From NCBI GenBank assembly GCA_947498315.1, contig CANMLD010000026.1, forward strand, positions 1 to 33,091: DNA of 33,091 bases. Direction: 5' to 3'. The notes beneath the pieces were generated by a model that saw only the letters and a program-made list of their open reading frames with translations, did not search any database and was not told the DNA's origin. Of the stretch, positions 8,608 to 17,218 are shown piece after piece. Position 1 is the first letter of the stretch; every line of letters starts with the position of its first letter. The DNA comes from Pseudomonadota bacterium. Its GTDB lineage: Bacteria > Myxococcota_A > UBA9042 > GCA-2863065. The translations under genes and the position numbers were made by a program.

Positions 8608-8675
8608 CGAGACCTGAAGCGATAGCCCCCCGGGCCTGATGGCCCACCCAACACTCCTGCGAACCGAGGCCGACG

Positions 8676-10607
8676 ATGACGAGCCAGACTTCTCCCCTCC
8701 TGAACGCCAAGATCCCAGAGGGTGACATCCGACAGAAGTGGGACAACCACCGCTTCCAAATGAAGCTCGTGAACCCTGCGAACAAGCGGAAGTACCGCAT
8801 CATCGTAGTCGGGTCCGGCCTCGCCGGTTCGGCGGCGGCCGCGAGCCTTGGAGAGCTCGGCTACGACGTCGACTGCTTCTGCTTTCAGGACAGCCCAAGG
8901 CGAGCCCACTCCATCGCCGCACAGGGCGGTATCAACGCCGCCAAAAACTACGCCAACGACGGCGACAGCGTGTGGCGGCTCTTCTACGATACCGTCAAAG
9001 GCGGCGATTACCGCGCTCGCGAGGCGAACGTCTATCGTCTCGCCCAGGTCTCACTGAACATCATCGACCAAGCCGTCGCGCAAGGCGTGCCATTCGCCCG
9101 CGAGTACTCCGGCTACGTGGACAATCGCAGCTTCGGTGGAACGCAGGTTTCACGGACCTTCTATGCCGCCGGCCAGACTGGCCAGCAGCTCCTCCTGGGC
9201 GCCTATCAAGCGTTGGCGAAGAACATCCACAGCGGCAAGGTCAAGATGTACCCCCGCACCGAGATGCTCGACCTCGTCGTGGTCGATGGCCAAGCGAGAG
9301 GCATCGTGACGCGCGACCTGACGACGGGGGCGATCTCGTCGCACGCCGCCGACGCGGTCTGCCTCGCGACGGGCGGCTACGGCAACGTGTTCTTCCTCTC
9401 GACCAACGCGAAGGGTTGCAACGTGACGGCGACGTGGCGTGCCCACAAGCGCGGCGCGTTGTTCGCCAATCCTTGCTACACCCAGATTCACCCGACCTGC
9501 ATCCCGGTCTCGGGTGACTATCAGAGCAAGCTCACGCTCATGAGCGAGTCGCTCCGAAATGATGGTCGAATCTGGGTCCCGACGCAGAAAGGCGACCCGC
9601 GCGCAGCGACCCAAATCCCCGAGGGCGAGCGCGACTATTATCTCGAGCGCCGCTACCCTGCCTTCGGCAACCTGGTGCCTCGCGACATCGCGTCGCGGGC
9701 TGCGAAAGAGCGCTGCGACGAGGGCTTCGGCGTCGGGCCGGGTGGGCTCGGCGTCTATCTCGACTTCGCGGACTCCATCAAGCGCCTCGGCGAGAGCGCA
9801 ATCAAAGAGCGCTACGGCAACCTCTTCGAGATGTACGAGCGCATCACCGGGGAGAACCCCTACCAGACCCCGATGCGCATCTACCCGGCGGTCCACTACA
9901 CCATGGGTGGGCTCTGGGTAGACTACAACCTGATGAGCAACCTCGAAGGGCTCCATGTGCTCGGGGAAGCGAACTTCTCTGACCACGGCGCCAACCGGCT
10001 CGGCGCGAGCGCGCTGATGCAGGGCCTCGCCGATGGCTACTTCATCATACCGTACACCATCGGGCAGTACCTCGCGGGCACGAAGTTGAAGCCTGTGGCG
10101 ACCGACCACGCGGCGTTCAAGGACGCCGAGCGGGAAGTGAAAGCGCGCATGAACCGGCTCGTCGAGGTCAAGGGAAACACCTCGCCCGATGTCTTTCACC
10201 GCGAGTTGGGCAAGCTCATCTGGGACCATTGCGGGATGGCCCGAAACAAGGCTGGTCTCGCAGAGGCGCTGGAGAAGATCCCGAAGCTACGTGAGCGCTT
10301 CTGGCGTGAGGTCTTCGTCCCGCAGTCGGGCGACGTACTGAACCAGACCCTCGAGAAGGCGGGTCGCGTCGCCGACTTCCTCGAGTTCGGCGAGCTAATG
10401 TGTCGCGACGCTTGGACGCGAGACGAGTCTTGCGGTGGGCACTTCCGCGAAGAATATCAGGACGATGAGGGCGAGACGAAGCGCAACGACGACGAGTTCG
10501 AACACGTCGCTGCCTGGGAGTTCAAGGGCGTCAATGAGACCCCGGTCCTTCACAAGGAGCCTCTTACGTACGAGTACGTAAAGAAGGCCGTCCGCAGCTA
10601 CAAGTAG
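8676..10607 (+). CDS. sdhA: Succinate dehydrogenase/fumarate reductase flavoprotein subunit
   Basis: 643 residues, full length for the family. The FAD-binding Rossmann motif is V-V-G-S-G-L-A-G (G46, G48, G51). [12 protein letters not shown] contains His78, the covalent FAD attachment site. Substrate-binding and catalytic segments [18 protein letters not shown] and A-N-R-L-G-A-S are all present. It oxidises succinate to fumarate in the TCA cycle, or the reverse, on the cytoplasmic face. The family branch with the b558 anchor is common in Myxococcota and Bacteroidota. It sits 68 nt after sdhC and 18 nt before sdhB in one operon. Direction in vivo cannot be read from sequence. Confidence 0.95.
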   Translation: MTSQTSPLLNAKIPEGDIRQKWDNHRFQMKLVNPANKRKYRIIVVGSGLAGSAAAASLGELGYDVDCFCFQDSPRRAHSIAAQGGINAAKNYANDGDSVWRLFYDTVKGGDYRAREANVYRLAQVSLNIIDQAVAQGVPFAREYSGYVDNRSFGGTQVSRTFYAAGQTGQQLLLGAYQALAKNIHSGKVKMYPRTEMLDLVVVDGQARGIVTRDLTTGAISSHAADAVCLATGGYGNVFFLSTNAKGCNVTATWRAHKRGALFANPCYTQIHPTCIPVSGDYQSKLTLMSESLRNDGRIWVPTQKGDPRAATQIPEGERDYYLERRYPAFGNLVPRDIASRAAKERCDEGFGVGPGGLGVYLDFADSIKRLGESAIKERYGNLFEMYERITGENPYQTPMRIYPAVHYTMGGLWVDYNLMSNLEGLHVLGEANFSDHGANRLGASALMQGLADGYFIIPYTIGQYLAGTKLKPVATDHAAFKDAEREVKARMNRLVEVKGNTSPDVFHRELGKLIWDHCGMARNKAGLAEALEKIPKLRERFWREVFVPQSGDVLNQTLEKAGRVADFLEFGELMCRDAWTRDESCGGHFREEYQDDEGETKRNDDEFEHVAAWEFKGVNETPVLHKEPLTYEYVKKAVRSYK

Positions 10608-10625
10608 TCAGGAGAAGGGCGAACC

Positions 10626-11387
10626 ATGAAGAACATCGATCTCACGCTTCACGTCTGGCGCCAGGAAAACCCGAAGGATACCGGTCGCTTCGACCAAATC
10701 GAGGCGAAGGGAATCTCGACTCACGCCTCCTTCCTCGAGATGCTCGACGTCGTCAACGACCGACTGCTCGCACAGGGCAAGCGCCCTATCGCGTTCGACC
10801 ATGACTGCCGCGAAGGCATCTGTGGCAGCTGTGGCGTCATGATCAACGGTGAAGCCCACGGCCCCGTTCGGGGCACGACCGCCTGCCAGCTCCACATGCG
10901 CGAGTTCGACACTCGTGGCATCAAGGAGCTGTGGATCGAGCCCTGGCGCGCCAAGGCCTTTCCGGTCATCCAAGACCTCGTCGTCGACCGCAGCGCATTC
11001 GACCGAATCATCCAGGCGGGCGGCTACATCTCCGTCAAGACCGGCCAGGCCCCTGACGCCAACGCGGTCCCAGTACGTAAAGACGACGCCGATCAGGCGT
11101 TTCAGGCGGCCACGTGTATCGGCTGCGGCGCCTGCGTCGCGTCCTGCCCGAATGGCTCGGCAGCCCTCTTTGTAGGCGCCAAGATCACCCACCTCGGCCT
11201 CCTACCCCAGGGCCAGACCGAGCGCGCCAGCCGCGTCCTCAACATGGTCACCAAGATGGACGACGAGAGCTTCGGCGCGTGCACCAGCCACGGGGAGTGC
11301 GAAGCGACGTGCCCGAAGGGCATCAAGCTCGACGTCATCGCCCGCATGAACGGGGATTATCGGCGGTCGGTGGCGGCTGGGGGGTGA
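10626..11387 (+). CDS. sdhB: Succinate dehydrogenase iron-sulfur subunit
   Basis: 253 residues with all cluster ligands intact: [2Fe-2S] from C61, C66, C69 and C87 (C-R-E-G-I-C-G-S-C); [4Fe-4S] from C164, C167, C170 (C-I-G-C-G-A-C) with C229; and [3Fe-4S] from C174, C219 and C225, by family convention. It carries electrons from SdhA flavin to the SdhC haems and quinone. The start is ATG with A-G-G-A-G-A-A-G-G just upstream. It is the last gene of sdhCAB, and the decayed VOC gene begins directly after its stop. Confidence 0.95.
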   Translation: MKNIDLTLHVWRQENPKDTGRFDQIEAKGISTHASFLEMLDVVNDRLLAQGKRPIAFDHDCREGICGSCGVMINGEAHGPVRGTTACQLHMREFDTRGIKELWIEPWRAKAFPVIQDLVVDRSAFDRIIQAGGYISVKTGQAPDANAVPVRKDDADQAFQAATCIGCGACVASCPNGSAALFVGAKITHLGLLPQGQTERASRVLNMVTKMDDESFGACTSHGECEATCPKGIKLDVIARMNGDYRRSVAAGG

Positions 11388-11388
11388 G

Positions 11389-11950
11389 TCAAGCCCTACG
11401 AAGCTCGGCTACACGATCGCGAATGTCCCCAATGTGGCCCAGTCCCTCGCCTTCTTCGGCGCCGCGTTCGGCCTGAAGACGCAGTTCTGTCACGACTCCG
11501 GCAGCTAACGCGAGCTCGAGACCGGCGAGACCAACCTCTCGTTCGCGTCCCACTAGTTCGGTGCGATGAACTTTCCGGCAGGATTCATCAGGGCCAGCGA
11601 CTCGCCCACGCCGCTGGGCGTCGAGATCGCCCTTAGGGCTCGGTCGAAAATAAGCGGCTCGATTTGCCTCGCGCCGCATCCCCGCCCGGCTCAGTCCAAG
11701 TCCTCGAAATACGAGGAGTATGTCTTCGGACTTGGCCCGAGCCGGGCGGGGCGCGGCGCGGTCAACTCTCCCACTTATTTACGACCGAGCCCTTACGACT
11801 CCCGACGTCGCCGCGGCACATGTGAGTGCCCTCCAGCATGGCGCCAGCGAGCTCGCGGCGCCCAAAACCAAACCGTGGGGTCAGACCGTGTCGTGGGTTC
11901 GGGCGCCGGACGGCACCCTCATCGAGCTCTGCACCCCCATGGGCGGGTGA
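11389..11950 (+). pseudogene. Decayed VOC/glyoxalase-family gene, interrupted by a MITE-like element
   Basis: Conceptual translation gives a clear VOC-family protein in one frame: K-L-G-Y-T-I-A-N-V-P-N-V-A-Q-S-L-A-F-F, then E-L-E-T-G-E-T-N-L-S-F-A-S-H, then L-G-V-E-I-A-L. After the insert it resumes at D-V-A-A-A-H and ends S-W-V-R-A-P-D-G-T-L-I-E-L-C. It is broken three ways: TAA at 11506-11508, TAG at 11554-11556, and a 157-bp insertion at 11636-11792. No in-frame start codon is present near the expected N-terminus. Removing the insert plus one TTA copy restores L-T-T-P-D-V-A in frame, proving that the two halves were one gene. Such proteins are metal-dependent lyases or dioxygenases; this copy cannot make product. 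The two stops look like single-base changes from Tyr and Glu codons. Confidence 0.85.
11636..11792. mobile_element. 157-bp MITE-like palindromic element with TTA target duplication
   Basis: Terminal inverted repeats at 11636-11654 (GGGCTCGGTCGAAAATAAG) and 11774-11792 differ at one of 19 positions. Symmetry continues inward (CCCCGCCCGGCTC is mirrored exactly; CCAAGTCC at 11696-11703 against GGACTTGG at 11728-11735) with an inner hairpin at 11701-11717 (TCCTCG, AAATA, CGAGGA). The element is flanked by TTA on both sides (11633-11635 and 11793-11795). It encodes no protein, so a transposase in trans is implied. A 3-bp TNA duplication fits some IS5-family groups, but the parent is not identified. 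Confidence 0.85.
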
Positions 11951-11951
11951 A

Positions 11952-13364
11952 CTAGTGCTCCTCGTCGGCTAGGACCACCGGCGCGAGGAGATCGGAGGGC
12001 ACGTCGACCGTGAAGAGGTCGGCACCCTCACGCTTCCGGCGCGTCCCCTCGTAGAGTTCGAAACGCAGCGCGCGGCAGTCGATGTCGCCGTTCATGAAAG
12101 CGAGCTTTCGCGAGGGTTTGAGCCCAAATACGCCCGCGTCCGACGCGTCACCGACGAGCACCCAGACCACCGAACCTGCGTAGCGCTGCTTCATCTGATC
12201 GCCGAAGCGCTTGTAGAGCGCCAGCACCGACGTACGATCACCAAGCCGTTCCCCGTAAGGCGGGTTGGTGACCACGATGGTCCCAGGCGCATCTGGCCCG
12301 ATCTCGAGGGCGTCACCCCGTGACCAGGTCACGGCGTCGTCTACGTACGCCAACTGAGCGTTTTCCCCCGCGATCCTCAGGACTGAGCCGTCCGAGTCAG
12401 AGCCCACAATCGGGTGCATTGCCTCACGGGCCTCCATTCGGCAGAACGCGACCGCCTTGGCGAAGGCAGCAGCGTCGTGGTCGAGCCAGCGCTCGAACGC
12501 GAACCCCACCGGCTCGAGGATGGCCGCGCCATCGCCGCCGTACGTCATGGGTTTTGCCCCCTGCCGCCGCAGCCGCAACAGCCCCGGCGCCACGTGACGT
12601 GCGATGAGCGCCGCTTCGATGGCGATGGTCCCGGAGCCGCAGAATGGGTCGAGGAAGGGGGTGCTGCCGTCGTAACCTGCGTTCAGCAGGAGCCCGGCGG
12701 CGATCGTCTCGCGCAAGGGCGCCGTACCGGCGACAGCGCGGTAGCCGCGCCGGCCGAGACGCTCACCCGAGCTGTCGAGCAGGATGGTGATGCGCGACCC
12801 GTGGACATGCACGCTGACGGGTACGTCCGGATAACGCCGGTTCACGTCGGGGCGTCGCCCTGTCTCCTGCCGCAGACGGTCGCAGATGGCATCCTTGACG
12901 ACCTGACTGACGAACTCGGCCCGACGGAAGGCCGGGTTCTCGCTGACCCGGCTGTCCACGGCGATCGACTCGTTGGCTGTGAGGATGTCCTCCCACGGGA
13001 TCGACGACGCGACGTCATAGAGAGCCGCCCGTGTCTCGGCCTTGCCTCGCTGTATCGTGAGGAGCACGCGATTGGCAGTACGCAGCCACAAGTTGGCTCG
13101 CCAGAGAAGGTCGCGATCGCCCCGGAAGACAATGGCGCGGGGTGGGAGCGCGATGACCTGAGCACCAAGCCTCTGAAGCTCCGCCTCGAGGACCTTCTCC
13201 ATGCCGGCATCGCAGGTGGCCACCATCTCGAAGAGGACGGTGGAGTCCGCTTTGGGCTTCGGGCGCGGCGGCGGCGCTGGCGCCGTTTGCCCACGTTGGC
13301 CAAAACCAGCACGGCGGTCATCGCCACGACCTGGAGGTCGCCCTCGCGGAGGACCCGTCACCAT
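11952..13364 (-). CDS. rlmL: RlmL-like 23S rRNA guanine-N2 methyltransferase (THUMP + Rossmann)
   Basis: 470 residues. The N-terminus is Arg/Gly/Pro-rich and disordered (~1-40). It is followed by a THUMP RNA-binding region (~45-190, with the F-E-M-V-A-T-C-D-A-G-M-E motif at its head and R-R-Y-P-D-V-P-V-S-V-H near its end). A class I SAM methyltransferase domain then has F-L-D-P-F-C-G-S-G-T-I-A-I-E-A as the SAM loop and V-T-N-P-P-Y-G-E-R as the N-P-P-Y catalytic motif of N2-guanine methylases. By E. coli homology it methylates G2445 in 23S rRNA. It overlaps the RlmK-like gene by 7 nt (13358-13364), so the two are coupled. In E. coli both activities are in one chain with RlmL first; here they are separate and RlmK comes first. 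Confidence 0.85.
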   Translation of the reverse strand: MVTGPPRGRPPGRGDDRRAGFGQRGQTAPAPPPRPKPKADSTVLFEMVATCDAGMEKVLEAELQRLGAQVIALPPRAIVFRGDRDLLWRANLWLRTANRVLLTIQRGKAETRAALYDVASSIPWEDILTANESIAVDSRVSENPAFRRAEFVSQVVKDAICDRLRQETGRRPDVNRRYPDVPVSVHVHGSRITILLDSSGERLGRRGYRAVAGTAPLRETIAAGLLLNAGYDGSTPFLDPFCGSGTIAIEAALIARHVAPGLLRLRRQGAKPMTYGGDGAAILEPVGFAFERWLDHDAAAFAKAVAFCRMEAREAMHPIVGSDSDGSVLRIAGENAQLAYVDDAVTWSRGDALEIGPDAPGTIVVTNPPYGERLGDRTSVLALYKRFGDQMKQRYAGSVVWVLVGDASDAGVFGLKPSRKLAFMNGDIDCRALRFELYEGTRRKREGADLFTVDVPSDLLAPVVLADEEH

Positions 13365-14353
13365 GCTCCACCCACGAAGGCACGGTGGATCTTCCGATCG
13401 CGGAAGTCGGGCGGGACGGTCTCGGTTGAGATCTCGCGAAAGTCCGAGAGCACGGCCCCCGGCTTGAATCGCCGAAAGTTAGTGGAAAACATGATGATCC
13501 CCTGATGAGCGAGGCGGTCGAGGCACAGCGTCACGAGGAGCTCGTGGTCGCGCTGCACGTCGAAGGTGTCGCGGTCGGTTCGGTTCGAAAAAGTGGGAGG
13601 GTCGACGATGATGACGTCGAAGCGATCGTCAGCGTCAGCGCCTTCGAGCCATGTCATCGCGTCCATTCGAATGAAACGGTGCGCACGGGCGGACGGGTCC
13701 TTGCCATTGAGCGTGAAGTTGCGGGTCGCCCACTCAAGGTAGGTATTCGACCAGTCTACGGTGGTGACGTGGGTCGCGCCCGCCGTCACGGCATAGACCG
13801 AGAAGGAACCCGTGTATGCGTAGAGGTTCAGGACCCGCTTACCAGAACAGCGTGCAGCCACGAGGGCTCGCGTCGTGCGGTGGTCGAGGAACAGGCCCGT
13901 GTCGAGGTAGTCGCTCAGGTTGAGCTCGAAGCGCCGTCCGGCCTCGACCACGATCGGCGCTACAGGCACCTCACCCGCGCGCGAAAACCGCTCGTACTGG
14001 GCCGTGCTTCGCTTCCGCTCGCGACGCTTCAGGAAGGTATATTCCTCCGTCACGCCCAGCGTCTCGGCCGCCGCGCCAGTGAGCGTGTCGAGCCAGTCGT
14101 TGTGCTCGTCGGGGCTGCGATCATGGGGACGTGCGTACTCGGCGAGGTGGAGATAGGCAACGCCGCTCTCATCGACGATGGAATCGATGACGAGGGGGAT
14201 CTCCGGGATGTCGTGGTCATAGACGCGTTTGCAGGTCACGTCCTCGCGCCCGAAGGCTCGCCTGAGCACACGCAGATTCTTCGAGATGCGGTTCGACAGC
14301 ATCTCGGCCTGTTGCGCGGCCTTCGGGTCTCTCTCACTCTCGTCGCAAGTCAC
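13358..14353 (-). CDS. rlmK: RlmK-like 23S rRNA m7G methyltransferase
   Basis: 331 residues from GTG at 14353. The N-terminal half carries M-L-S-N-R-I-S-K-N-L-R-V-L, Y-T-F-L-K-R-R-E-R-K and F-E-L-N-L-S-D-Y-L-D-T-G-L-F-L-D-H-R, all hallmarks of the RlmK half of RlmKL and of RlmI-like enzymes. The SAM-binding loop is V-L-N-L-Y-A-Y-T-G-S-F-S-V-Y, and the active-site motif is I-I-V-D-P-P-T-F-S-N-R. E. coli RlmK makes m7G2069 in 23S rRNA. It starts at the last base of the stop of the small membrane protein (TAGTG) and ends inside the start of RlmL, so three genes form one translational unit. Confidence 0.85.
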   Translation of the reverse strand: MTCDESERDPKAAQQAEMLSNRISKNLRVLRRAFGREDVTCKRVYDHDIPEIPLVIDSIVDESGVAYLHLAEYARPHDRSPDEHNDWLDTLTGAAAETLGVTEEYTFLKRRERKRSTAQYERFSRAGEVPVAPIVVEAGRRFELNLSDYLDTGLFLDHRTTRALVAARCSGKRVLNLYAYTGSFSVYAVTAGATHVTTVDWSNTYLEWATRNFTLNGKDPSARAHRFIRMDAMTWLEGADADDRFDVIIVDPPTFSNRTDRDTFDVQRDHELLVTLCLDRLAHQGIIMFSTNFRRFKPGAVLSDFREISTETVPPDFRDRKIHRAFVGGAW

Positions 14354-14592
14354 TACCGAAAGTCCTTATCGAGGCGGCGTCTCAGCTCCGTCTCGCGCGA
14401 CGCCTGACTGTCATCGATCTGCGTCGACAGCCGCTCCTTCACCTCGCGGATCAGGCTCGCCTGGGTGTGAGAGATGATGTTGAGGCGGTTGTTCAAGAGG
14501 CGAACGGCGCTGTTCAGTTTGTACAGAACGAAGCCGACGACGCTCGAGAGGACCACGACCAAGACGACGTTGATAAAGTCGAAAGAATCCAT
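14353..14592 (-). CDS. Small membrane protein with coiled-coil tail
   Basis: 79 residues from ATG at 14592. Residues ~7-25 form a single transmembrane helix (I-N-V-V-L-V-V-V-L-S-S-V-V-G-F-V-L-Y). The rest is a charged helix with heptad-like spacing and many Arg, Lys and Glu, likely a cytoplasmic coiled coil. It overlaps the rlmK start by 1 nt and is the first gene of the methyltransferase operon. No family is recognised. Coupling to rRNA methylases may be accidental, or it could tether them to the membrane; that is speculation. Confidence 0.65.
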   Translation of the reverse strand: MDSFDFINVVLVVVLSSVVGFVLYKLNSAVRLLNNRLNIISHTQASLIREVKERLSTQIDDSQASRETELRRRLDKDFR

Positions 14593-14696
14593 CTCGCGAC
14601 ATTAGCCCAAGCGGCCGGGTTCGCGAAGAAATGCTCATGACTGACTCGACGTCCGGGGCTGCTGGCGGCGATGCCGGCGCGACGCTCAGTGCTGCT

Positions 14697-14960
14697 TCTG
14701 AGCGCTCAGCGGTCAGGGGTCGGCGGTCAGCTCCGGTCGGCCGGCCGGCCGACGTGTCTCGCACGGCACGGCGCTTCCCTGGCCTCGCCCGGCTGAACGC
14801 TGAACGCTGATAGCCCGGCGTCAGCTCCGGCTGAAGCCGGCGGCGCCGGCGCCGGCGCTGGGGCTGACCGCTGACCGCTGATAGCCCTGCGTCAGCCCCG
14901 GCTGAAGCCGGCAACGCCGGCGCTGGGGCTGAAAGCTGATAGCGCGGCGTCAGCTCCGGC
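14697..14960. repeat. Heptanucleotide repeats and ~60-70 bp imperfect direct repeats
   Basis: GCTGANN heptamers occur in tandem at about 14792-14813 (GCTGAAC, GCTGAAC, GCTGATA) and again at about 14864-14884 (GCTGACC, GCTGACC, GCTGATA). Reverse-orientation copies (GGTCAGC-like) lie at about 14705-14731, so the block can fold on itself. A longer unit beginning GCTGATAGC and containing GGCTGAAGCCGG and GGCGCTGGGGCTGA recurs at 14806, 14877 and partly at 14935, with spacings of 71 and 58 bases. A worn copy of the GAAGCCGG part recurs at about 15198-15230. Confidence 0.75.
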
Positions 14961-15107
14961 TGAGTGGGTCGGGTGGGGTGGAGGTTGAGCGTACGCCGCG
15001 CACGCCGGGGGTGGGGGGGTCGTCCCCCAGCCGCAAGCGCACGCACTGCCGACGCAGCCCTCCCCCCTGCTTCGACTGGGCGCCGCTAGGCGCGTACTCG
15101 AGTGACG

Positions 15108-15131
15108 AAGGCGGGCTGCATCGCCCGCCTT
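15108..15131. other. Perfect 9-bp hairpin ahead of the sugar cluster
   Basis: AAGGCGGGC, a 6-nt loop, GCCCGCCTT. Only three T follow on the plus strand, so it is at best a weak intrinsic terminator. It lies ~170 nt before the first gene of the cluster and could be an attenuator or simply part of the repeat field. Confidence 0.45.
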
Positions 15132-15299
15132 TGAGCGAGAGCAACTCGATGCTCAAAAATTGCCGGCGGACGCCAATCGGAGTTTTGTCCGACCCACTGA
15201 AGCCGGCGACCCCGGCACAGGGGCTGAAGGCCCCGCGCCTCGGCCGCCCACCACTGGCGGTGAGTTGACGCCCCCGGGGCTAGTCCGTAGCTTCGAGGA

Positions 15300-16085
15300 G
15301 TGCAGCTCGACTCGCCGTCTCTCCACCGCCGAATGCGCGACGGCCGCCCCTGCCTCGGCTCCTGGCTCTCTCTAGGCAGCCCCGCCATCGCGGAGCTCCT
15401 GTGCGGCCTGGGCTATGAGTTCTTGGTGGTCGACCTCGAACACACGACCACGAGCCTCGAGACCGCCGAGGCCATCCTCCGCGTTATCGAGCTCGCCGGC
15501 GCCATTCCACTCGTTCGCCTCACCGATCACGATCCTGGGCTGGTGAAGCGCGTCCTCGATGCCGGCGCACACGGGATCATCGCGCCCATGGTCAACTCAC
15601 GCGCCGACCTCGAACGGCTCGAGTCGGCCATGTTCTATCCCCCGCGCGGCAGCCGCGGGGTCGGTCTCGGTCGCGCTCAAGGCTACGGGGGCGGCTTCCA
15701 AAGCTACGTCGACGGGTTCTCAGAACGCGCCGTCCTCATCCCTCAGATCGAACACCGCCTCGCCGCCGAGCGAAGTCGCGAGATCCTGTCTCATCCGTCG
15801 GTCACCGCGTACCTCATCGGCCCCTACGACCTCTCCGCCTCTCTCGGCGTCCCCGGTCAGCTCGCCCACCCCGAGGTCGAGGCTGCCGTCGCCGGTGTCT
15901 TGGCGACGGCGAAGACGCTCGGCGTCCCGGCCGGTTACCACCAGGTCGAACCCGATCCGGTCGCGCTAAAAGCCCGAATTTCCGAGGGATATCAGTTCCT
16001 GCCCTTCGGCGTCGACTTCACCCTCTTGCGCCGCGCGGCTCTCGCCGGCCCGGCTGCCTTCGCCGCCCTGCCACCCTGCCCATGA
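15300..16085 (+). CDS. HpaI/HpcH-type class II pyruvate aldolase
   Basis: 261 residues, normal length for the HpaI family. Key segments are in order: G-S-W-L-S-L-G-S-P-A-I-A-E-L-L; V-V-D-L-E-H-T-T-T-S-L-E-T-A, with the catalytic His region; P-L-V-R-L-T-D, with the pyruvate-binding Arg; P-P-R-G-S-R-G-V-G; I-P-Q-I-E, with the metal-binding Glu; and L-I-G-P-Y-D-L-S-A-S-L-G, with the metal-binding Asp. These enzymes join or cleave pyruvate and an aldehyde, giving 2-keto-4-hydroxy acids. As first gene of a sugar-nucleotide cluster it could make a 2-keto-3-deoxy sugar acid; that is inference. The GTG start lies directly after GAGGA, which is tight; ATG at 15333 is the alternative. Confidence 0.85.
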   Translation: MQLDSPSLHRRMRDGRPCLGSWLSLGSPAIAELLCGLGYEFLVVDLEHTTTSLETAEAILRVIELAGAIPLVRLTDHDPGLVKRVLDAGAHGIIAPMVNSRADLERLESAMFYPPRGSRGVGLGRAQGYGGGFQSYVDGFSERAVLIPQIEHRLAAERSREILSHPSVTAYLIGPYDLSASLGVPGQLAHPEVEAAVAGVLATAKTLGVPAGYHQVEPDPVALKARISEGYQFLPFGVDFTLLRRAALAGPAAFAALPPCP

Positions 16086-16095
16086 ACGGCCTGGG

Positions 16096-17073
16096 TTGAT
16101 ACGACGAGTCGCTATCGTCGGCTGCGGCCAGATGGGCGTCAGGCGGGCCGCTTCAGTGAGCGCCCTACCCGGCTGGAGCGTCGCAGCCGCCGTCGATCCC
16201 GATCTTGCCGCCGCCGCCCGCCTCGTCCGTCCTGAACGCTGCTATTCGAGCTGGGAGCAGCTCTCCAGCGCACCCGGACTCCCAATCGACGCCGTCATCA
16301 TTGGCGTCCCGACCGCTCATGCGGCCACGCTCACACGGTCCGCCCTCAGCCGCGGACTGCATGTCCTCTGCGAGAAGCCCCCCGCGACTCGCCTCGAGGA
16401 CCTCGCTGGTCTGGACTCCCTGGCCGCTACGAACGGGTGCGTCCTCAAGTACGGCTTCGACCACCGCCACCACGGCTCGGTCCGTGCCGCTCACGCCTTC
16501 ATCGCCGAGCACACTCCGGGCCCCCTGCTCGCGGCCCGCGGTCTCTACGCCAAGAGCAGCCTCGGCACACCGGGCTCCTGGCGGGTCGATCCGGGTCTTG
16601 CCGGCGGCGGCATCCTCCTCGACCAAGGCATCCATCTGCTGGACCTCCTTCGCTATTTCGTCGGCGAGCTCGCGGTCACCAGTGCCCTCCGCGACGGGCC
16701 CGCAGGCGCCGAGACCGGCATCATGGCGCTGCTCGAGGGTCCGTCCGGCCAGACGGTTCAACTTCACAGCAGCGCCCGCGAGTGGCCGCACCGCTTTCGA
16801 CTCGAGCTGGTCTTCGAGCGCGGGGCCGTCACGCTCGACGGGCTAATCACGAGCACCCGCAGCTATGCCCCCGAGACGCTCATCACGCAGCTGCACGGCT
16901 CGGGCGCAAAGCGCCACGTCTTCACGGACGACGTCGCCGTCGCTAACGACACCCACGAGTTCACCGCCGCCGTGGACGCGGGCTCCCCAATCGGCGCGGG
17001 CAGTTGGGCCGACGCCGCCGCTGCACTGACCCTCGTTCACGCGATCTACGCCGCCTGTGACCGAGCGACGTGA
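16096..17073 (+). CDS. Gfo/Idh/MocA-family sugar oxidoreductase
   Basis: 325 residues from TTG at 16096, 10 nt after the aldolase stop. The N-terminal Rossmann fold is V-A-I-V-G-C-G-Q-M-G-V-R-R. H-V-L-C-E-K-P-P-A-T carries the family's E-K-P motif with the conserved Lys. The C-terminal substrate domain has G-G-G-I-L-L-D-Q-G-I-H-L-L-D-L-L, with the His/Asp region used in catalysis. Family members oxidise or reduce hydroxyls on nucleotide sugars or free sugars with NAD(P). In this cluster it probably adjusts the sugar skeleton before activation. Substrate is unknown. Confidence 0.88.
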   Translation: MIRRVAIVGCGQMGVRRAASVSALPGWSVAAAVDPDLAAAARLVRPERCYSSWEQLSSAPGLPIDAVIIGVPTAHAATLTRSALSRGLHVLCEKPPATRLEDLAGLDSLAATNGCVLKYGFDHRHHGSVRAAHAFIAEHTPGPLLAARGLYAKSSLGTPGSWRVDPGLAGGGILLDQGIHLLDLLRYFVGELAVTSALRDGPAGAETGIMALLEGPSGQTVQLHSSAREWPHRFRLELVFERGAVTLDGLITSTRSYAPETLITQLHGSGAKRHVFTDDVAVANDTHEFTAAVDAGSPIGAGSWADAAAALTLVHAIYAACDRAT

Positions 17074-17218
17074 CCCACTGACGACGGGCAGGAGCCCTCC
17101 CGCAGCCGCATACTCGATCACGAACAATGGACGCGCCCCCACGACCGCGGGTAACTTGAAGGCAGTAGGGCTGCCTTGCCCCTCCCTAGCCCCGGACGCC
17201 GCCAGGACCGAGAGTCGT

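Larger units (their letters stand above)
14593..15299. other. Gene-free repetitive region between two divergent operons
   Basis: About 700 bases with no credible coding frame. It holds the heptamer and long repeats described separately, a 9-bp stem hairpin, and runs of G and C. It must contain the promoters for the rlmK operon (leftward) and for the sugar cluster (rightward), but no clear -35/-10 pair was seen. Confidence 0.6.

Noticed and set aside
9150-10229. 359-residue open frame on the minus strand
   Set aside because: Antisense to sdhA; composition of a shadow frame.
12414-13505. 363-residue open frame on the plus strand
   Set aside because: Antisense to rlmL, with no domain or ribosome-binding support.
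14638-14811. Small plus-strand frame of about 57 codons beginning M-T-D-S-T-S-G
   Set aside because: It runs into the heptamer repeats, has Arg/Ser/Ala shadow composition and no clear ribosome-binding site.
14806-14960. Possible CRISPR array in the intergenic repeats
   Set aside because: Units differ in length and sequence, with no conserved repeat/variable spacer alternation.
17057-17218. N-terminal extension of the SIS protein from GTG at 17057
   Set aside because: 54 residues of Pro/Ala/Thr-rich sequence with no counterpart in GmhA-like proteins and no ribosome-binding site; overlap with the previous gene.
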